Source: Spirochaeta thermophila DSM 6192 (GTDB lineage Bacteria; Spirochaetota; Spirochaetia; Winmispirales; Winmispiraceae). From it: 64,000 nucleotides of DNA. The notes under the pieces are model-generated. The model did no database searches and was not told the DNA's origin. It was given only the letters and a program-made list of their open reading frames with translations. Location: contig NC_014484.1 of the NCBI RefSeq assembly GCF_000147075.1, positions 2,187,501 through 2,251,500 of the forward strand, given 5' to 3'. The position numbers and the translations under genes are program-made. This document shows positions 1 through 10,542 of the stretch, piece after piece (within the stretch, counting starts at the first letter, position 1; the number at the start of each line of letters is the position of its first letter).

Positions 1-1241
1 AGGAGGACGATGAGGTAGACCTCGGGATGGTTCTCGGTGATCGCATTGGCGATCTGCTGGAGGAGGATCGTCTTACCGGTACGCGGTGGGGAAACGATGA
101 GGCCCCTCTGCCCCTTTCCTATGGGACAGAAGAGATTGATCATTCGGGTGGAGATGTTCCCATCCCTGGTCTCGAGATCGAGCCGCTCGTTCGGATAGAC
201 CGGGATGAGGTTCTCGAACGGAATCCGCTGCTGGGCCACCGAAGGATCGGTGAAGTTGATGCTCTCCACCCGGAGCATCGCGAAATACCGCTCCCCCTCC
301 TTGTTGGGGAGGCGTATCTGACCGAAGACCGTATCTCCGGTCTTCAGGTTGAAGAGCCGTATCTGCGAAGGCGAGAGATAGATGTCGTCGGTCCCATTGA
401 GGAAGTTGTTCTGAGGGGATCTGAGGAACCCGTACCCGTCGGGAAGTATCTCGAGGGCACCGTATGCGTAGATGTTCCCACCCCTGTGGGTGTACTGCTT
501 GAGGATCTCGTAGATGAGCTCCTGCTTCCTGAAGGCCACCAGATCGTCGTGCTTCACACCAAGATACTCGGCGATTCCCCGTATCTCCTTCATGTCGAGG
601 AGGATGAGCTCGTTGATGGTGATACCCGCAGGATCGTTCGGGAGGATCATGCGATACGGCCGGTAGGGCTTCACCAGTTCGTGGATCCAGGTGGCGAGCC
701 GCTCTATCCTCGAAGGCCCGCGCGCGTCCACGGAAGGCATGGGGGGCGTGTGCTCTTCGCCCACCCCTTCTGCATTGGGAGGAGGCGAGATCGGCGGGAC
801 GAAAGCCTGGGAGACGGGCTTTCGCGTATGGCCGTTGCCGTTCTGGCGTTCGCCGTCCTTCACGATGGCCACCTTGATCTTCCGCCTCCTGCCCCGCCTC
901 TGCACCTTCTGTGGTGCGCTCTGCGGTTCCTCTTCCGCCTCCGCCTCTCCTGCTACTTCTTCGGGGTCCGCAGGAGCCGCATCCTCGGCGCCCACGGATT
1001 CCCCGGAAGGAGGTTCGGACCGGTCGTGGGCCTCATCTCCCGGACGCTCCTCTCCTTGAGCGGCTGCTTCCTTCTCGGCGGTTTCGGTCTTCTCAGAGGC
1101 TTCCGTCTCTCCGGTCTCCGAGGGATCGGAAGGCGGCTTCTCTTCTCCGGCAGGTGCGAGATCCCCGAAGAGATCCCCTTCTCCTGCGATGGATGTCGTC
1201 TCGTCAGTGGATTCGTTTCGTCTTCTGCGCAATAATGCCAT
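1..1241 (-). CDS. rho: Transcription termination factor Rho (C-terminus cut by window edge)
   Basis: Rho is the hexameric RNA-dependent ATPase helicase that terminates transcription. Translating the minus strand from the ATG at 1241 gives about 413 residues without a stop to the window edge. After roughly 130 acidic, Ala/Glu/Pro-rich low-complexity residues comes the Rho N-terminal and cold-shock RNA-binding region, with [17 protein letters not shown] and the [13 protein letters not shown] element. The Walker A segment [17 protein letters not shown] lies near residue 390, followed by [15 protein letters not shown] lies about 8 nt upstream of the ATG. The long acidic insert before the RNA-binding domain is known in Rho from several phyla. 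The plus-strand open frames here are antisense shadows. Confidence 0.95.
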   Translation of the reverse strand, partial: MALLRRRRNESTDETTSIAGEGDLFGDLAPAGEEKPPSDPSETGETEASEKTETAEKEAAAQGEERPGDEAHDRSEPPSGESVGAEDAAPADPEEVAGEAEAEEEPQSAPQKVQRRGRRRKIKVAIVKDGERQNGNGHTRKPVSQAFVPPISPPPNAEGVGEEHTPPMPSVDARGPSRIERLATWIHELVKPYRPYRMILPNDPAGITINELILLDMKEIRGIAEYLGVKHDDLVAFRKQELIYEILKQYTHRGGNIYAYGALEILPDGYGFLRSPQNNFLNGTDDIYLSPSQIRLFNLKTGDTVFGQIRLPNKEGERYFAMLRVESINFTDPSVAQQRIPFENLIPVYPNERLDLETRDGNISTRMINLFCPIGKGQRGLIVSPPRTGKTILLQQIANAITENHPEVYLIVL

Positions 1242-1264
1242 GAAAAACTCCAGTATGCGAAGGG

Positions 1265-1270
1265 ATTATA
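1265..1270 (-). promoter_or_regulatory. Probable -10 element of rho
   Basis: The minus strand carries a perfect TATAAT 23 nt upstream of the rho start codon. The hexamer expected at -35 is poor, so only the -10 is called. Confidence 0.45.
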
Positions 1271-1347
1271 GGCGTGAACTCCTCACTACATCACTCTGTT
1301 CATGGAATTTCATCCCGCTATCAGGGGGAGAACGATCGGGGTGTGCC

Positions 1348-2610
1348 TCACGTCAGTTTATTTTCAATATAGTCCGCAAGTTCCCTCCTGTCAAGCCAGT
1401 CTTCCTCCTCCACCAGGATGTACGTGAGCAGCCCCGCGAGGAGCGCGCTCTTGTGTTGTATCCGCTCCCGGTCACCGCGAAGGAGGGCCCTAAAGGTACG
1501 GCTCCGGCCGTCTCTCCTGCCCACTCCCACACACACGGTGCCCACCGGCTTCTCGGGGCTCCCCCCCGAAGGTCCGGCGATCCCGGAGACCGCGGCAGCC
1601 ACGTCCACCGGCATGTGCTCGAACACCCCCCGCACCATCTCCTCCACGGTCTGTCGGGACACCGCCCCGAAGGTCCGCAAGGTCTCGGGCCGCACCCCCA
1701 GGAGCCGCTCCTTCGCCTCGTTGCTATAGACGACAACCCCTCCCCAAAAGACCTCAGAGGCACCAGGCACCTTTGTGAGCGAAGAGGCGATCCTCCCCCC
1801 GGTACACGACTCGGCGAAACCCACCGTGAGCCCACGCCGGGCAAGGGCCTCCTTGAGAAGCACGAACAGGTCCTTCTCCCCCTCGAAGACGAGCACGGGG
1901 AGGAACCGCTCCTCGAGCGAGGCCACGCACGCGCGGATGGTCTCCTCGTCCCCACCCGAGAGCACCAGGAACACCCTCCCCGGCTGGGCCTGCGTGGCCC
2001 AGGTGAGCCTCCCCTCCCAGGGTGCGAGGGCGTCTTCCAGGGCCGACTCGGGGATGAGGTAGGTGGTGTACATCCGCTCGCCGTTATCGCTCCCCCTCCC
2101 GGAGATCGCCCTGATGCGAGGCGCAACCTCATCCCCGAATACCCGGGCGAGCTCCACAGGAGGGCCTGGAAGCGCGGCCACCCACGTCTTCCCCACCCTG
2201 CCCCAGAGTCCCGGCGCGGTCCCCGCAGGGTTGGGCAGGGCCTCGAACCCTTCGGGCACGTAGGCCTGCCGACGGTTGGAGGGAACCTCGCTCAAGTGGG
2301 GATACCGCTCGACGAGGGCCTGCCACACATCCTCTCTGAAGACGAGCGGCACACCCGCACACGAGGCCAGAAGCTCTCTCCCGTGATCGTCGCTCGTGGG
2401 CCCAAGCCCCCCACAGACCACCACCACTCCACCCCGCTCGATCATGCGGGAAAGCTCCTCGCGCCCGAGCACAGGATCATCGGGGAGTACGAGCGCCTCC
2501 CTCACCTCCACACCCAGGAGCCTGAGCTCGCGGGAGAGGTACTGCACGTGACTGTCCCTCACCCTTCCACTGAGAAGCTCTGTACCGAAGACGATGATGG
2601 ATGCGTGCAT
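1348..2610 (-). CDS. cinA: CinA-family nicotinamide-nucleotide amidohydrolase-like protein
   Basis: The 420-residue product has the full CinA layout. An N-terminal MoCF-type domain begins MHASIIVFGTELLSGRVRD and includes VVVCGGLGPTSDDHGRE near residue 65. The C-terminal amidase domain, from about residue 255, contains TVGFAESCTGGRIASSLTKV and VSGIAGPSGGSPEKPVGTV. Known family members deamidate NMN in pyridine-nucleotide salvage (C-terminal domain) or hydrolyse ADP-ribose (N-terminal domain). Length is normal for two-domain CinA. The start lies 9 bp from the stop of the bactofilin gene, so it is probably the last gene of the response regulator-TPR-bactofilin operon. Confidence 0.93.
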   Translation of the reverse strand: MHASIIVFGTELLSGRVRDSHVQYLSRELRLLGVEVREALVLPDDPVLGREELSRMIERGGVVVVCGGLGPTSDDHGRELLASCAGVPLVFREDVWQALVERYPHLSEVPSNRRQAYVPEGFEALPNPAGTAPGLWGRVGKTWVAALPGPPVELARVFGDEVAPRIRAISGRGSDNGERMYTTYLIPESALEDALAPWEGRLTWATQAQPGRVFLVLSGGDEETIRACVASLEERFLPVLVFEGEKDLFVLLKEALARRGLTVGFAESCTGGRIASSLTKVPGASEVFWGGVVVYSNEAKERLLGVRPETLRTFGAVSRQTVEEMVRGVFEHMPVDVAAAVSGIAGPSGGSPEKPVGTVCVGVGRRDGRSRTFRALLRGDRERIQHKSALLAGLLTYILVEEEDWLDRRELADYIENKLT

Positions 2611-2618
2611 GGGACGTG

Positions 2619-3032
2619 CTACTTCACCTTCTTGAGCGAGTATCGAAGCTGATCCACCGTGTAGGCGAAGATATCGATCTCGTCAGGCGCACGAAGCATC
2701 TCACACGAACCTTCGAAGACCGCATCGTCGGCGATGCTGATACGCGCAGTACGGATGGAGCCGTACATCTCGCACCCCGAGAGCAGATACACCTTCGAGG
2801 AGGCCTCAACATCGCCTTCCACCCTACCCGCGAGCACCACCGCATCGGCCACGATGTCGGCCCTCACCATTGCGCCGGAGGCCACCGCCACCACGCTACC
2901 CCCCTCTATCCTTCCTTCGAAACGACCCTCTATCACCAGCGGCTCTTTCACCCTGAGCGTACCCGTCACCCTGGCCTCAGGCCCTATCCTGTGGGCGGGC
3001 TGCGGTACACCGACAACCGAAAGTATATCCAT
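2619..3032 (-). CDS. Bactofilin (polymer-forming cytoskeletal protein)
   Basis: This 137-residue protein carries the right-handed beta-helix bactofilin pattern: RVTGTLRVKEPLVIEGRFEG followed by repeated turns such as SGAMVRADIVADAVVLAGRV and EGDVEASSKVYLLSG. Bactofilins polymerise without nucleotide and scaffold cell shape or envelope synthesis; spirochaetal ones are tied to helical morphology. I chose the ATG at 3032 (MDILSVVGVPQ) rather than the longer frame from 3074 because AGGGG lies 6-10 nt before it and because the longer version would overlap the TPR gene. The upstream TPR stop is 8 bp away, indicating translational coupling. Confidence 0.88.
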   Translation of the reverse strand: MDILSVVGVPQPAHRIGPEARVTGTLRVKEPLVIEGRFEGRIEGGSVVAVASGAMVRADIVADAVVLAGRVEGDVEASSKVYLLSGCEMYGSIRTARISIADDAVFEGSCEMLRAPDEIDIFAYTVDQLRYSLKKVK

Positions 3033-3040
3033 GCAGACCC

Positions 3041-3262
3041 CTACTTCGTGGTCATCTCGAACACGCCGTCCCAATCCTCGGGCGGCGGGTTCTTCATGTA
3101 GTGAAGACAGCGCGCGTAGTAGACCTTTGAAGGTCCATCCTCGGGATCGAGGGCCAGGGCCTTGGCGAACTCCTCCCTGGCTTTCTCAAACTCCATCATC
3201 TTGTAGTAGTTGCGCCCCCGGGCGAAGTACTCCAGGACCTTTTTCTTGGTCTCGGAGATCAC
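3041..3262 (-). CDS. Small TPR protein
   Basis: The 73-residue product is essentially one or two tetratricopeptide helices. The segment YYKMMEFEKAREEFAKALAL matches the TPR consensus, followed by DPEDGPSKVYYARCLHY. TPR units mediate protein-protein contact; no catalytic residues or export signal are visible. It lies 9 bp after the response regulator gene and 8 bp before the bactofilin gene, so the three are probably co-transcribed and may act together. Confidence 0.8.
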   Translation of the reverse strand: MISETKKKVLEYFARGRNYYKMMEFEKAREEFAKALALDPEDGPSKVYYARCLHYMKNPPPEDWDGVFEMTTK

Positions 3263-3271
3263 GGCTGCCTC

Positions 3272-3997
3272 CTATACGATCTCCCGCTCTTTCCACACCT
3301 TGAAGTGTCGTTGATAGCGCTCTTCCAGATCATCGAGCGAGATCTCACCTTCCTTGAGGGAAGAATCCTGCCGGGAAAGCTCTTCCACCTCTTCCTCGAG
3401 AGCGTCGAGGGCCGCGAGGCTCTTCTCGGCCACCTCCCTCACCTTACCAAGGAAGGCCTCCACTGTCTTGGGGTCGGAGACACCCACCTCTCTGCTCTCA
3501 TCGAGGAGCACGGAGAGCGGCTCCCTCATGTGGCGGGCAAAGTAGGCGAGCGACTTGTTGAGCGACTCCAGCACGGCAAGCCTCCGCTCCCGCTGCACGA
3601 GCTGACGGGCCATGTCCTGATGCCTGAGCACCGAGTTGATCCGCGCGAGCACCTCCGAGAAGTTGAACGGCTTGGTGATGTAGTCTTCCACCCCCAGCTC
3701 GAATCCCTCGATCTTGTCCCTCACGTCGTCCATGGCCGAGAACATCACGATGGGAATGTGCGCCACGTCCCTGTAGTCGGGCTCCTGCTTCACGATGCGC
3801 GTCACCTCCCAGCCCGAGAGTTTCGGCATGATGTTGTCGAGGAGGACGAGGTCGGGTCGCTGCTCCTTCATTACCAGCAAGGCCTCTTCTCCGTCCCTCG
3901 CCTTGTAGACCTCGAACCCCAGCTTGCTCAGCATGATCTCGAAGAACTCGAGGTTGATCTCTTCATCGTCCACGATAAGGATCTTTTTCTTTTCCAT
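3272..3997 (-). CDS. Response regulator with receiver domain and helical C-terminus
   Basis: Residues 1-125 form a receiver domain: acidic pair D10-D11 in ILIVDDEEINLEFF, phospho-acceptor D54 in LVLLDNIMPK, and the conserved lysine K109 in DYITKPF. Residues 130-241 contain no recognisable output domain. They are Glu/Leu-rich and predicted helical (for example SLAALDALEEEVEELSRQ), so output is probably protein-protein contact. No histidine kinase is adjacent. The gene heads the minus-strand operon with the TPR protein, bactofilin and cinA, behind a good promoter at 4030-4058. Confidence 0.88.
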   Translation of the reverse strand: MEKKKILIVDDEEINLEFFEIMLSKLGFEVYKARDGEEALLVMKEQRPDLVLLDNIMPKLSGWEVTRIVKQEPDYRDVAHIPIVMFSAMDDVRDKIEGFELGVEDYITKPFNFSEVLARINSVLRHQDMARQLVQRERRLAVLESLNKSLAYFARHMREPLSVLLDESREVGVSDPKTVEAFLGKVREVAEKSLAALDALEEEVEELSRQDSSLKEGEISLDDLEERYQRHFKVWKEREIV

Positions 3998-4029
3998 AGG
4001 ACACCAGCCTTCTTCTGGGAGGTTATCCT

Positions 4030-4058
4030 ATTCTGTACCACCCTCGTCCTCTTGTCAA
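4030..4058 (-). promoter_or_regulatory. Sigma-70-type promoter of the response regulator-bactofilin-cinA operon
   Basis: On the minus strand a perfect TTGACA (4058-4053) is separated by 17 bp from CAGAAT (4035-4030). It lies 33 nt upstream of the response regulator ATG. Confidence 0.65.
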
Positions 4059-4081
4059 TGCGCATCCCCTCCCTTGAAAGC

Positions 4082-5371
4082 CTACTTCCTCAATCCCCTC
4101 TTCCGCTCCTCTTGTACCACCCGCTCCACCAGGCGCCTCCGCTCGGGAGGAAGCTCCAGCCTCCCAGGATCCACCCCGGGATCGGGCTCATACCACACCT
4201 GCTCGCTAAAATACTCCCTTAAGCTTTCATCCTTGAACACATACCCGTACAGCGCAAACACGCAGTTCCTAAGCAGCCTCAGCTCCTCATCGCTCATCTT
4301 CTCGAGTACACCATCCACATATTCCCCATACCAGTCATCCGTATACCCATTCACCGCAAGCGCATAGATGCTCGGCTCCCCCCACGTCCTCCGTATCCGA
4401 AACACCTCCGTGTACTCATACCCCGCCACATAAAAGTACACGTTCCCTCCAAACCCCACATATACCCCATACACAAGATACGGCGGCCGCATCACTCCTT
4501 CCGCTCTATATTCCCTCCCCAGTATCTCAGACCCCTTGGCCACGTGCTCGACCCTCACCAGATACTCCCCATCAGGCCCCACCACCGCAAACTCAGAACC
4601 TACATCTTCCTCAAAGTTCAAGTAAAGTTGGTAGAGGTTACCCTGCTCATCCGCATATATTGGATCGGCCTCGCTCCTGAACAACCACTCTCCCCAATAC
4701 TCGTGCAGCCGCTCTGGCGTGTCATAGTACGTCCTCCCCCATACCAGCGCCCGCCCTTCTTCAAAGGCCTCCCTAAGCCCCAGCTCCTCAGCCCGCCTCA
4801 CACTCGCCTCGTACTTCTCAGGATCAAGGGCTCTAAGAAGCTCTATAACCTCCTTACCCATATAGATCCGCCCATCCGTATCCACAGATCCTGCACTCCC
4901 GTTCTTCCATGGAAACACACTATAGAACCTATCCTTCCCCTTGAGAAAAAATACAGGTCCAAGCGGTAGCAGCCCATGAAGCGCTTCGCCATCAGCGCTT
5001 GAAAAACACACTATTCTATTATAGTGAGCATCACGCACCTGCACACTCCCATTCCTCACACCAAATGTATACTCACCTATTGGGTATACATCTCCTCCCA
5101 TCCACCAGCAAATCTTCTTCAACTCCTCCTTAAGGAGTCTTACCTTCTCTCCCCCCCACTCAATCTCAAACCGCTGGTAATCAATCTCGTCATCAATTAT
5201 TATACGCTGCCTTTTCTCATCCACCCAAAAACCGGAGGGAGTTATCATCATGGGCTCCATCACCTTAAACTTAATATCCTCAAAGCGCCCAACAAGCTCT
5301 ACCCTCACTTCCTGCGTATACCCCACCGCAAGACTCAAGAGCATTACTGCTGGCAAAAGTAATTTCCTCAT
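4082..5371 (-). CDS. Exported protein of unknown function, possibly beta-propeller-like
   Basis: The 429-residue product begins with a signal peptide (MRKLLLPAVMLLSLAVGYTQ), probably cleaved after Gln or Thr near residue 20; there is no lipobox cysteine. The body is rich in aromatic residues and has segments such as GPDGEYLVRVEHV and GFGGNVYFYVAGYEYTEVF that resemble blades of repeat-propeller proteins. I cannot name a family. A strong Shine-Dalgarno (GGAGG) precedes the ATG. Base composition is less GC-rich than the flanking genes, especially just upstream (5372-5420), which hints at acquired DNA. The downstream gene order changes to housekeeping genes immediately after it. Confidence 0.7.
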   Translation of the reverse strand: MRKLLLPAVMLLSLAVGYTQEVRVELVGRFEDIKFKVMEPMMITPSGFWVDEKRQRIIIDDEIDYQRFEIEWGGEKVRLLKEELKKICWWMGGDVYPIGEYTFGVRNGSVQVRDAHYNRIVCFSSADGEALHGLLPLGPVFFLKGKDRFYSVFPWKNGSAGSVDTDGRIYMGKEVIELLRALDPEKYEASVRRAEELGLREAFEEGRALVWGRTYYDTPERLHEYWGEWLFRSEADPIYADEQGNLYQLYLNFEEDVGSEFAVVGPDGEYLVRVEHVAKGSEILGREYRAEGVMRPPYLVYGVYVGFGGNVYFYVAGYEYTEVFRIRRTWGEPSIYALAVNGYTDDWYGEYVDGVLEKMSDEELRLLRNCVFALYGYVFKDESLREYFSEQVWYEPDPGVDPGRLELPPERRRLVERVVQEERKRGLRK

Positions 5372-5391
5372 CTATCAACCTCCGTTGTTAT

Positions 5392-5802
5392 TTATTGTAT
5401 ATGATATCTTCTCAGTTGGTATAACGCTCTATTTGCAACATCGTCCCAGGTGTCCCTCTGTACTTGCCAGTCCGGTGTTCCATACGAATGGATCACCTCC
5501 ACCTGATTATACCGCCTGATCACCTCATCCCCCTCGTCATACTGCACATCGTGGATGATCATCACATGATGCCCTCCCCATACCAACAGGTCCCCGGGCA
5601 CCGCCCGTAAGATCACATACTGATGTAGTCGAGTAGTCTCCTGCGTTCGAAAATTAAGTTGCCACGTCCAGTGCGTCTCCTCAGCTCCATAAAATCGTAT
5701 GGTGGCCTCTTTCTCTCTCACTGGATACTGCTTCCACTCCCACTTCTCTACTTTCGTCCCGTTTTCTTCGACTGTGGCCGCCGTGCGGCGGCCACGATAC
5801 AT
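5392..5802 (-). pseudogene. C-terminal fragment of an NlpC/P60-type peptidase or large-protein tail
   Basis: The open frame encodes 136 residues. The recognisable part starts near residue 15 and contains VPGDLLVWGGHHVMIIHDV, the His-containing half of an NlpC/P60 (C40) fold. It ends with QVEVIHSYGTPDWQVQRDTW, also typical of that fold. The Cys-containing N-terminal half is missing. The first dozen codons run through a perfect hairpin (5774-5795) that looks like the terminator of the upstream lipoprotein gene, and there is no good Shine-Dalgarno. I therefore call it a 3' remnant rather than a complete gene. It could instead be a translated orphan tail module. Confidence 0.6.
5774..5795 (-). 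terminator. Strong hairpin downstream of the PPC lipoprotein gene
   Basis: A 9-bp perfect GC stem (GTGGCCGCC / GGCGGCCAC) with a 4-nt loop lies 23 bp after the lipoprotein stop codon. No clear T tract follows, so its role as an intrinsic terminator is uncertain. Confidence 0.45.
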
Positions 5803-5817
5803 CGCGAGGCCCTCTCT

Positions 5818-6677
5818 TCAGGGGCTCGTGACGGTAAGCTGATAGATGCCCATCTCCCCGGTGGAGGATTGGACTGCGATAACATGGATGCCAGTAACCG
5901 TAGCGGTAAAGGAGAGGAAGGTGACGCCCTCGTCATACGCTACCAGTTGAGGTTCACCGGTAGAGACGTTCAGAACCATAATGACAAAGGCAGAGATATC
6001 GGCGGAAGAGAGGGTTATGGTATACGAGGTGCCGGCCGTCACATTGAGGACGAACATATCAGGATCCTCCGGGAGATGGAAGGTCCGCTCCACGGGCATA
6101 CCAAGTGTCACCGTAGGTACATTCGCCGAGTCGGTTCCATCAGTGGACTCCGGATCTTCGTACTCGTCCGGGGAGACCGCATCGTACTCCGTCACCTCGA
6201 TGGTGTACGCTCCCACGGCGCCGTACGACTCTACCCTCACGTAGAAGCTTCCTCCGGCCTCGGGAACGTAGAAGAACGGATTCTCCACATTGCCCCAATC
6301 GTCGTCGGATCCATCGCCTTCGTAGTCGATAGACATGGAGAGGTCCGCCTCCAGGGCAGGATCAGACGTGGAGAGGGAGACCTGATAGGCCTTGCCCGCG
6401 GTGGTGTTCACCACGAACCAGTCCACATCCGAAGAGTCGTGAAGGGTGTGGGTCTGGGGTGTACCGGGCACGAGGGCCGTCGCCCCGCTGATATCGTTGT
6501 CGGCTGGCTCCCATGAGTCAGGGCCCAAAGGTGTCGGTGTCGGTGTCGATGTCGGCGTGGGGGTGGCCTCCTCTTGCTCTATGACTTCAAGAGATCTTCA
6601 CACCCTGTGATGAACACCACTCCCGCCATCAGAACTGCGAGGGCCACCAGCATCGTCATTCGAAGAGGATGACGCAT
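5818..6677 (-). pseudogene. PPC-domain lipoprotein gene interrupted by a single frameshift
   Basis: Frame one starts at ATG 6677 with an AAGGAGG site. It encodes MRHPLRMTMLVALAVLMAGV followed by a lipobox ending ITGC, then hits TAG at 6579. The second frame is open from 6596 and reads EQEEATPTPTSTPTPTP, a typical lipoprotein linker. It then has two beta-sandwich repeats of the pre-peptidase C-terminal (PPC) type, with DVDWFVVNTTAGKAYQVSLS and DPDMFVLNVTAGTSYTITLS. One missing base within 6579-6596, for example in CTCTTG, would join signal peptide, linker and domains into about 286 residues. It is either a real inactivating or phase-variable indel or a sequencing error. Known PPC domains occur in secreted or surface proteins. 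Confidence 0.75.
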
Positions 6678-6768
6678 GACATAATCCTCCTTTTCACAAA
6701 GATATATGCGCACACCCTCTACTCTACACCACCTTCCTCCGGTTTTCAATCTCTTTTTTTCTAATCCC

Positions 6769-7071
6769 CTACCGTACCTCGAGCACGCGCTCCACGCCCT
6801 CGGGGACCCCGTCAACCCCGAAGAGGCGCTTGCAGCCCTCGAGGGTGTATTCCCTCACGCCGTTCACCCGGTTGTAGTAGTCGATGAAGGCCTGGATCTC
6901 CTCGGGATCCCCCGAGTAGAGGGCCGAACAGAAGGCGGCCCGGAAGAGGCCCTTCTCGGCGAGCTCCATGGTGGAGAGCTTCCCGTACTCACGCTTGGCC
7001 TTCCCGTCCACGATGGCGGTCCTCCCCTCGTACCCTATGGTGAAGATGAAGTCCTCTCGGCTGAGCGTCAT
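6769..7071 (-). CDS. Small conserved-looking protein downstream of groEL
   Basis: The ATG at 7071 with GGAGG 6-10 nt upstream gives 100 residues: MTLSREDFIFTIGYEGRTAI at the start and GVPEGVERVLEVR at the end. The longer in-frame extension overlaps groEL and has no support. The sequence looks like a real globular cytoplasmic protein (charged, no signal peptide, no TM segment), but I recognise no domain. It follows the groEL terminator by about 60 bp, so it may have its own promoter or rely on read-through. Confidence 0.65.
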   Translation of the reverse strand: MTLSREDFIFTIGYEGRTAIVDGKAKREYGKLSTMELAEKGLFRAAFCSALYSGDPEEIQAFIDYYNRVNGVREYTLEGCKRLFGVDGVPEGVERVLEVR

Positions 7072-7131
7072 GGGCCATCCTCCCTCTGGTGATGCACGGT
7101 ATGTGGTGTGCCGCTGTGATGAGCATAGATG

Positions 7132-7161
7132 AAAAAAGGGAGCCCTGCAACGAGGGCTCCC
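7132..7161 (-). terminator. Intrinsic terminator of groEL
   Basis: A 9-bp perfect stem (GGGAGCCCT / AGGGCTCCC) with a 6-nt loop is followed on the minus strand by six T residues. It begins 20 bp after the groEL stop. Confidence 0.9.
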
Positions 7162-7181
7162 GAATCCCCTTACGAGGGGTC

Positions 7182-8819
<1,638 letters not shown>

Positions 8820-8979
8820 TCACTTTCCTTAAGGTTTTGAGTGTGTTGTGTGTAACGGAAATAGAATATGTGTAGTCTCTTTTGTCAGTAAATTAACAAG
8901 CTTTCCCTCAAACGGCAACTGGTTCCCGCAAAAAGGAGGCCCATTGCAGCGGGAAGGGTCCTGTGGTAATAAGGTAGGC

Positions 8980-10542
8980 ATGAGAAAGATCCGGAACGCA
9001 CGTTCCATCTTGTTCATCCCCGATCCTCCGGCCGATGCCGTGCCCCTTGGGGAACTGGAGGAGTTCCTGAGGACTCTCCCGGGGAAGGCCACGGCGACAT
9101 GGAACATCCCCGTGTGCCCGTTTCTCGAAGATGAACAGTGGAGGCTGTTCCTCGAACAGAGGATGGCTCTGGGCGACGAGCTCGTGAGCATGGGCTACGC
9201 AGGGGTACCTCTCCACCTCCTCTCCCCACAGGAACAGGAGGACGAGCTCGCCTGGGCCCTCCACAATCCCTGGTGGAGCGGCACGTACGACCTCTGGCAC
9301 ATCACCCCCCGCGCCTACCACCATCCCGCCGGCACCCTCTCCCCCCTCCCCACCACCTTCCCCCTCACCCCCCTCACCACCTTCCTCTCCCCCTCCCGCC
9401 CCTTCCACGGCCGGCTCGCCTTCCCCCAGGGGGCGCTCCCCCTTATCCACCTCCCCTTCCTTCTCCTCTCCCCCTCACCCCTCCGCACCCTCACCCGCGC
9501 CCTCCTCTCCCCCGACCCCCTCGTCATCCTCATGACCCCCGGCCCCAACTTCGCCGCGCAGGCCGACCTCCTCCTCACCGCCCTCCTCGACCTCGACCGC
9601 AAGGGCCACACCTTCACCTTCGAAGCACTCCCCGATCCCCTTCCCCTCCCCCCCACCCCGCACCTCACCCCCCTCCTCGTGCCCCTGCCCTCGGTTCCCC
9701 ACGCCGACCGCCTCCGCGCCATGGACGAGGACTCGGAGGAGCACACCCGCCTCCTCCTCCAGACCCTCTCCGCCTACCACCCCGCTCCCGCCGCCCCCCT
9801 CCCCCCCGCCGAGCGGACCCTCGGCGCCCACATGGAGGGCAGGGCCATCCTGTCGGACGAGGGGATACACGTGGAGTTCGAAGGCGGCCTCCCGGTACTC
9901 GTGGCCTCCGGTCCCGGCCCCGCCCATCGCCTCCCCGCCCCGCAGGTGGAACTCGCAGGCAGGAAGACCCGCATCGCCGTACAGAGCGCCTTCTCGCTCG
10001 AGGGCGAGCACGTACGAGGGCTCCGGACCCTCCTGTCCGCAGGCGGCACCACGCCCCTCGCCACCGCGGATTTCCTCCTGGTGGAAGGCTTCCCCCACCT
10101 CATCCTCGACCTCGCCCTCTTTCCCGAAGCCCTCGAAGCCCCCTGGATGAGCCGGCTCCACCCCCTCTCCCTCCCCCTCCCCTCCTCCCCCTCGCCGCCG
10201 AAACTCACCCTCTTCCAGCACACCCTGAAGAGCCCCGCCACCCTGGAGACCCCCTCCCTCCTCTGCGCCCCCACCGCCCTCCTCGTCCAGACTCCCGACT
10301 CCCACCTCCTCGTCCAGCCGCTCTCACCCTGGGCGCCCGTCCCCTGTCCCCTCCTCCTCCAGTCCTCGAGCCGGAGCCACACCCTCTCCCTCACCCCCCT
10401 CCCCATCCCCGGCCCGACATCACCCCGCACCCTTCCCACCCCCCTCCGCACCATCCTCCTCGTCTCCCCCACCCTCACCTCCCCCCTCCCCGCCGGGGAC
10501 CTCCCGCCCCAGGTCCTCACCGCCCTCTTCCCCTCGGACTAG
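8980..10542 (+). CDS. Hypothetical protein, possibly with a deacetylase-like N-terminal barrel
   Basis: The ATG at 8980 has AAGG close upstream and gives 520 residues; the earlier start at 8848 is not supported. The first 110 residues (RSILFIPDPPADAVPLGELE, then GDELVSMGYAGVPLHLLSP) are weakly reminiscent of polysaccharide deacetylase-like proteins, but I would not assign that. The rest is Pro/Leu/Thr-rich, encoded by long runs of CTC and CCC codons. No signal peptide or TM segment is obvious. It ends 4 bp inside the 3' end of birA on the other strand. The strong C bias is unlike the neighbours; continuous openness and a plausible start favour a real gene. Confidence 0.6.
   Translation: MRKIRNARSILFIPDPPADAVPLGELEEFLRTLPGKATATWNIPVCPFLEDEQWRLFLEQRMALGDELVSMGYAGVPLHLLSPQEQEDELAWALHNPWWSGTYDLWHITPRAYHHPAGTLSPLPTTFPLTPLTTFLSPSRPFHGRLAFPQGALPLIHLPFLLLSPSPLRTLTRALLSPDPLVILMTPGPNFAAQADLLLTALLDLDRKGHTFTFEALPDPLPLPPTPHLTPLLVPLPSVPHADRLRAMDEDSEEHTRLLLQTLSAYHPAPAAPLPPAERTLGAHMEGRAILSDEGIHVEFEGGLPVLVASGPGPAHRLPAPQVELAGRKTRIAVQSAFSLEGEHVRGLRTLLSAGGTTPLATADFLLVEGFPHLILDLALFPEALEAPWMSRLHPLSLPLPSSPSPPKLTLFQHTLKSPATLETPSLLCAPTALLVQTPDSHLLVQPLSPWAPVPCPLLLQSSSRSHTLSLTPLPIPGPTSPRTLPTPLRTILLVSPTLTSPLPAGDLPPQVLTALFPSD

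Noticed and set aside
27-1235. Plus-strand frame at the window start
   Set aside because: It is antisense to clear Rho coding on the minus strand.
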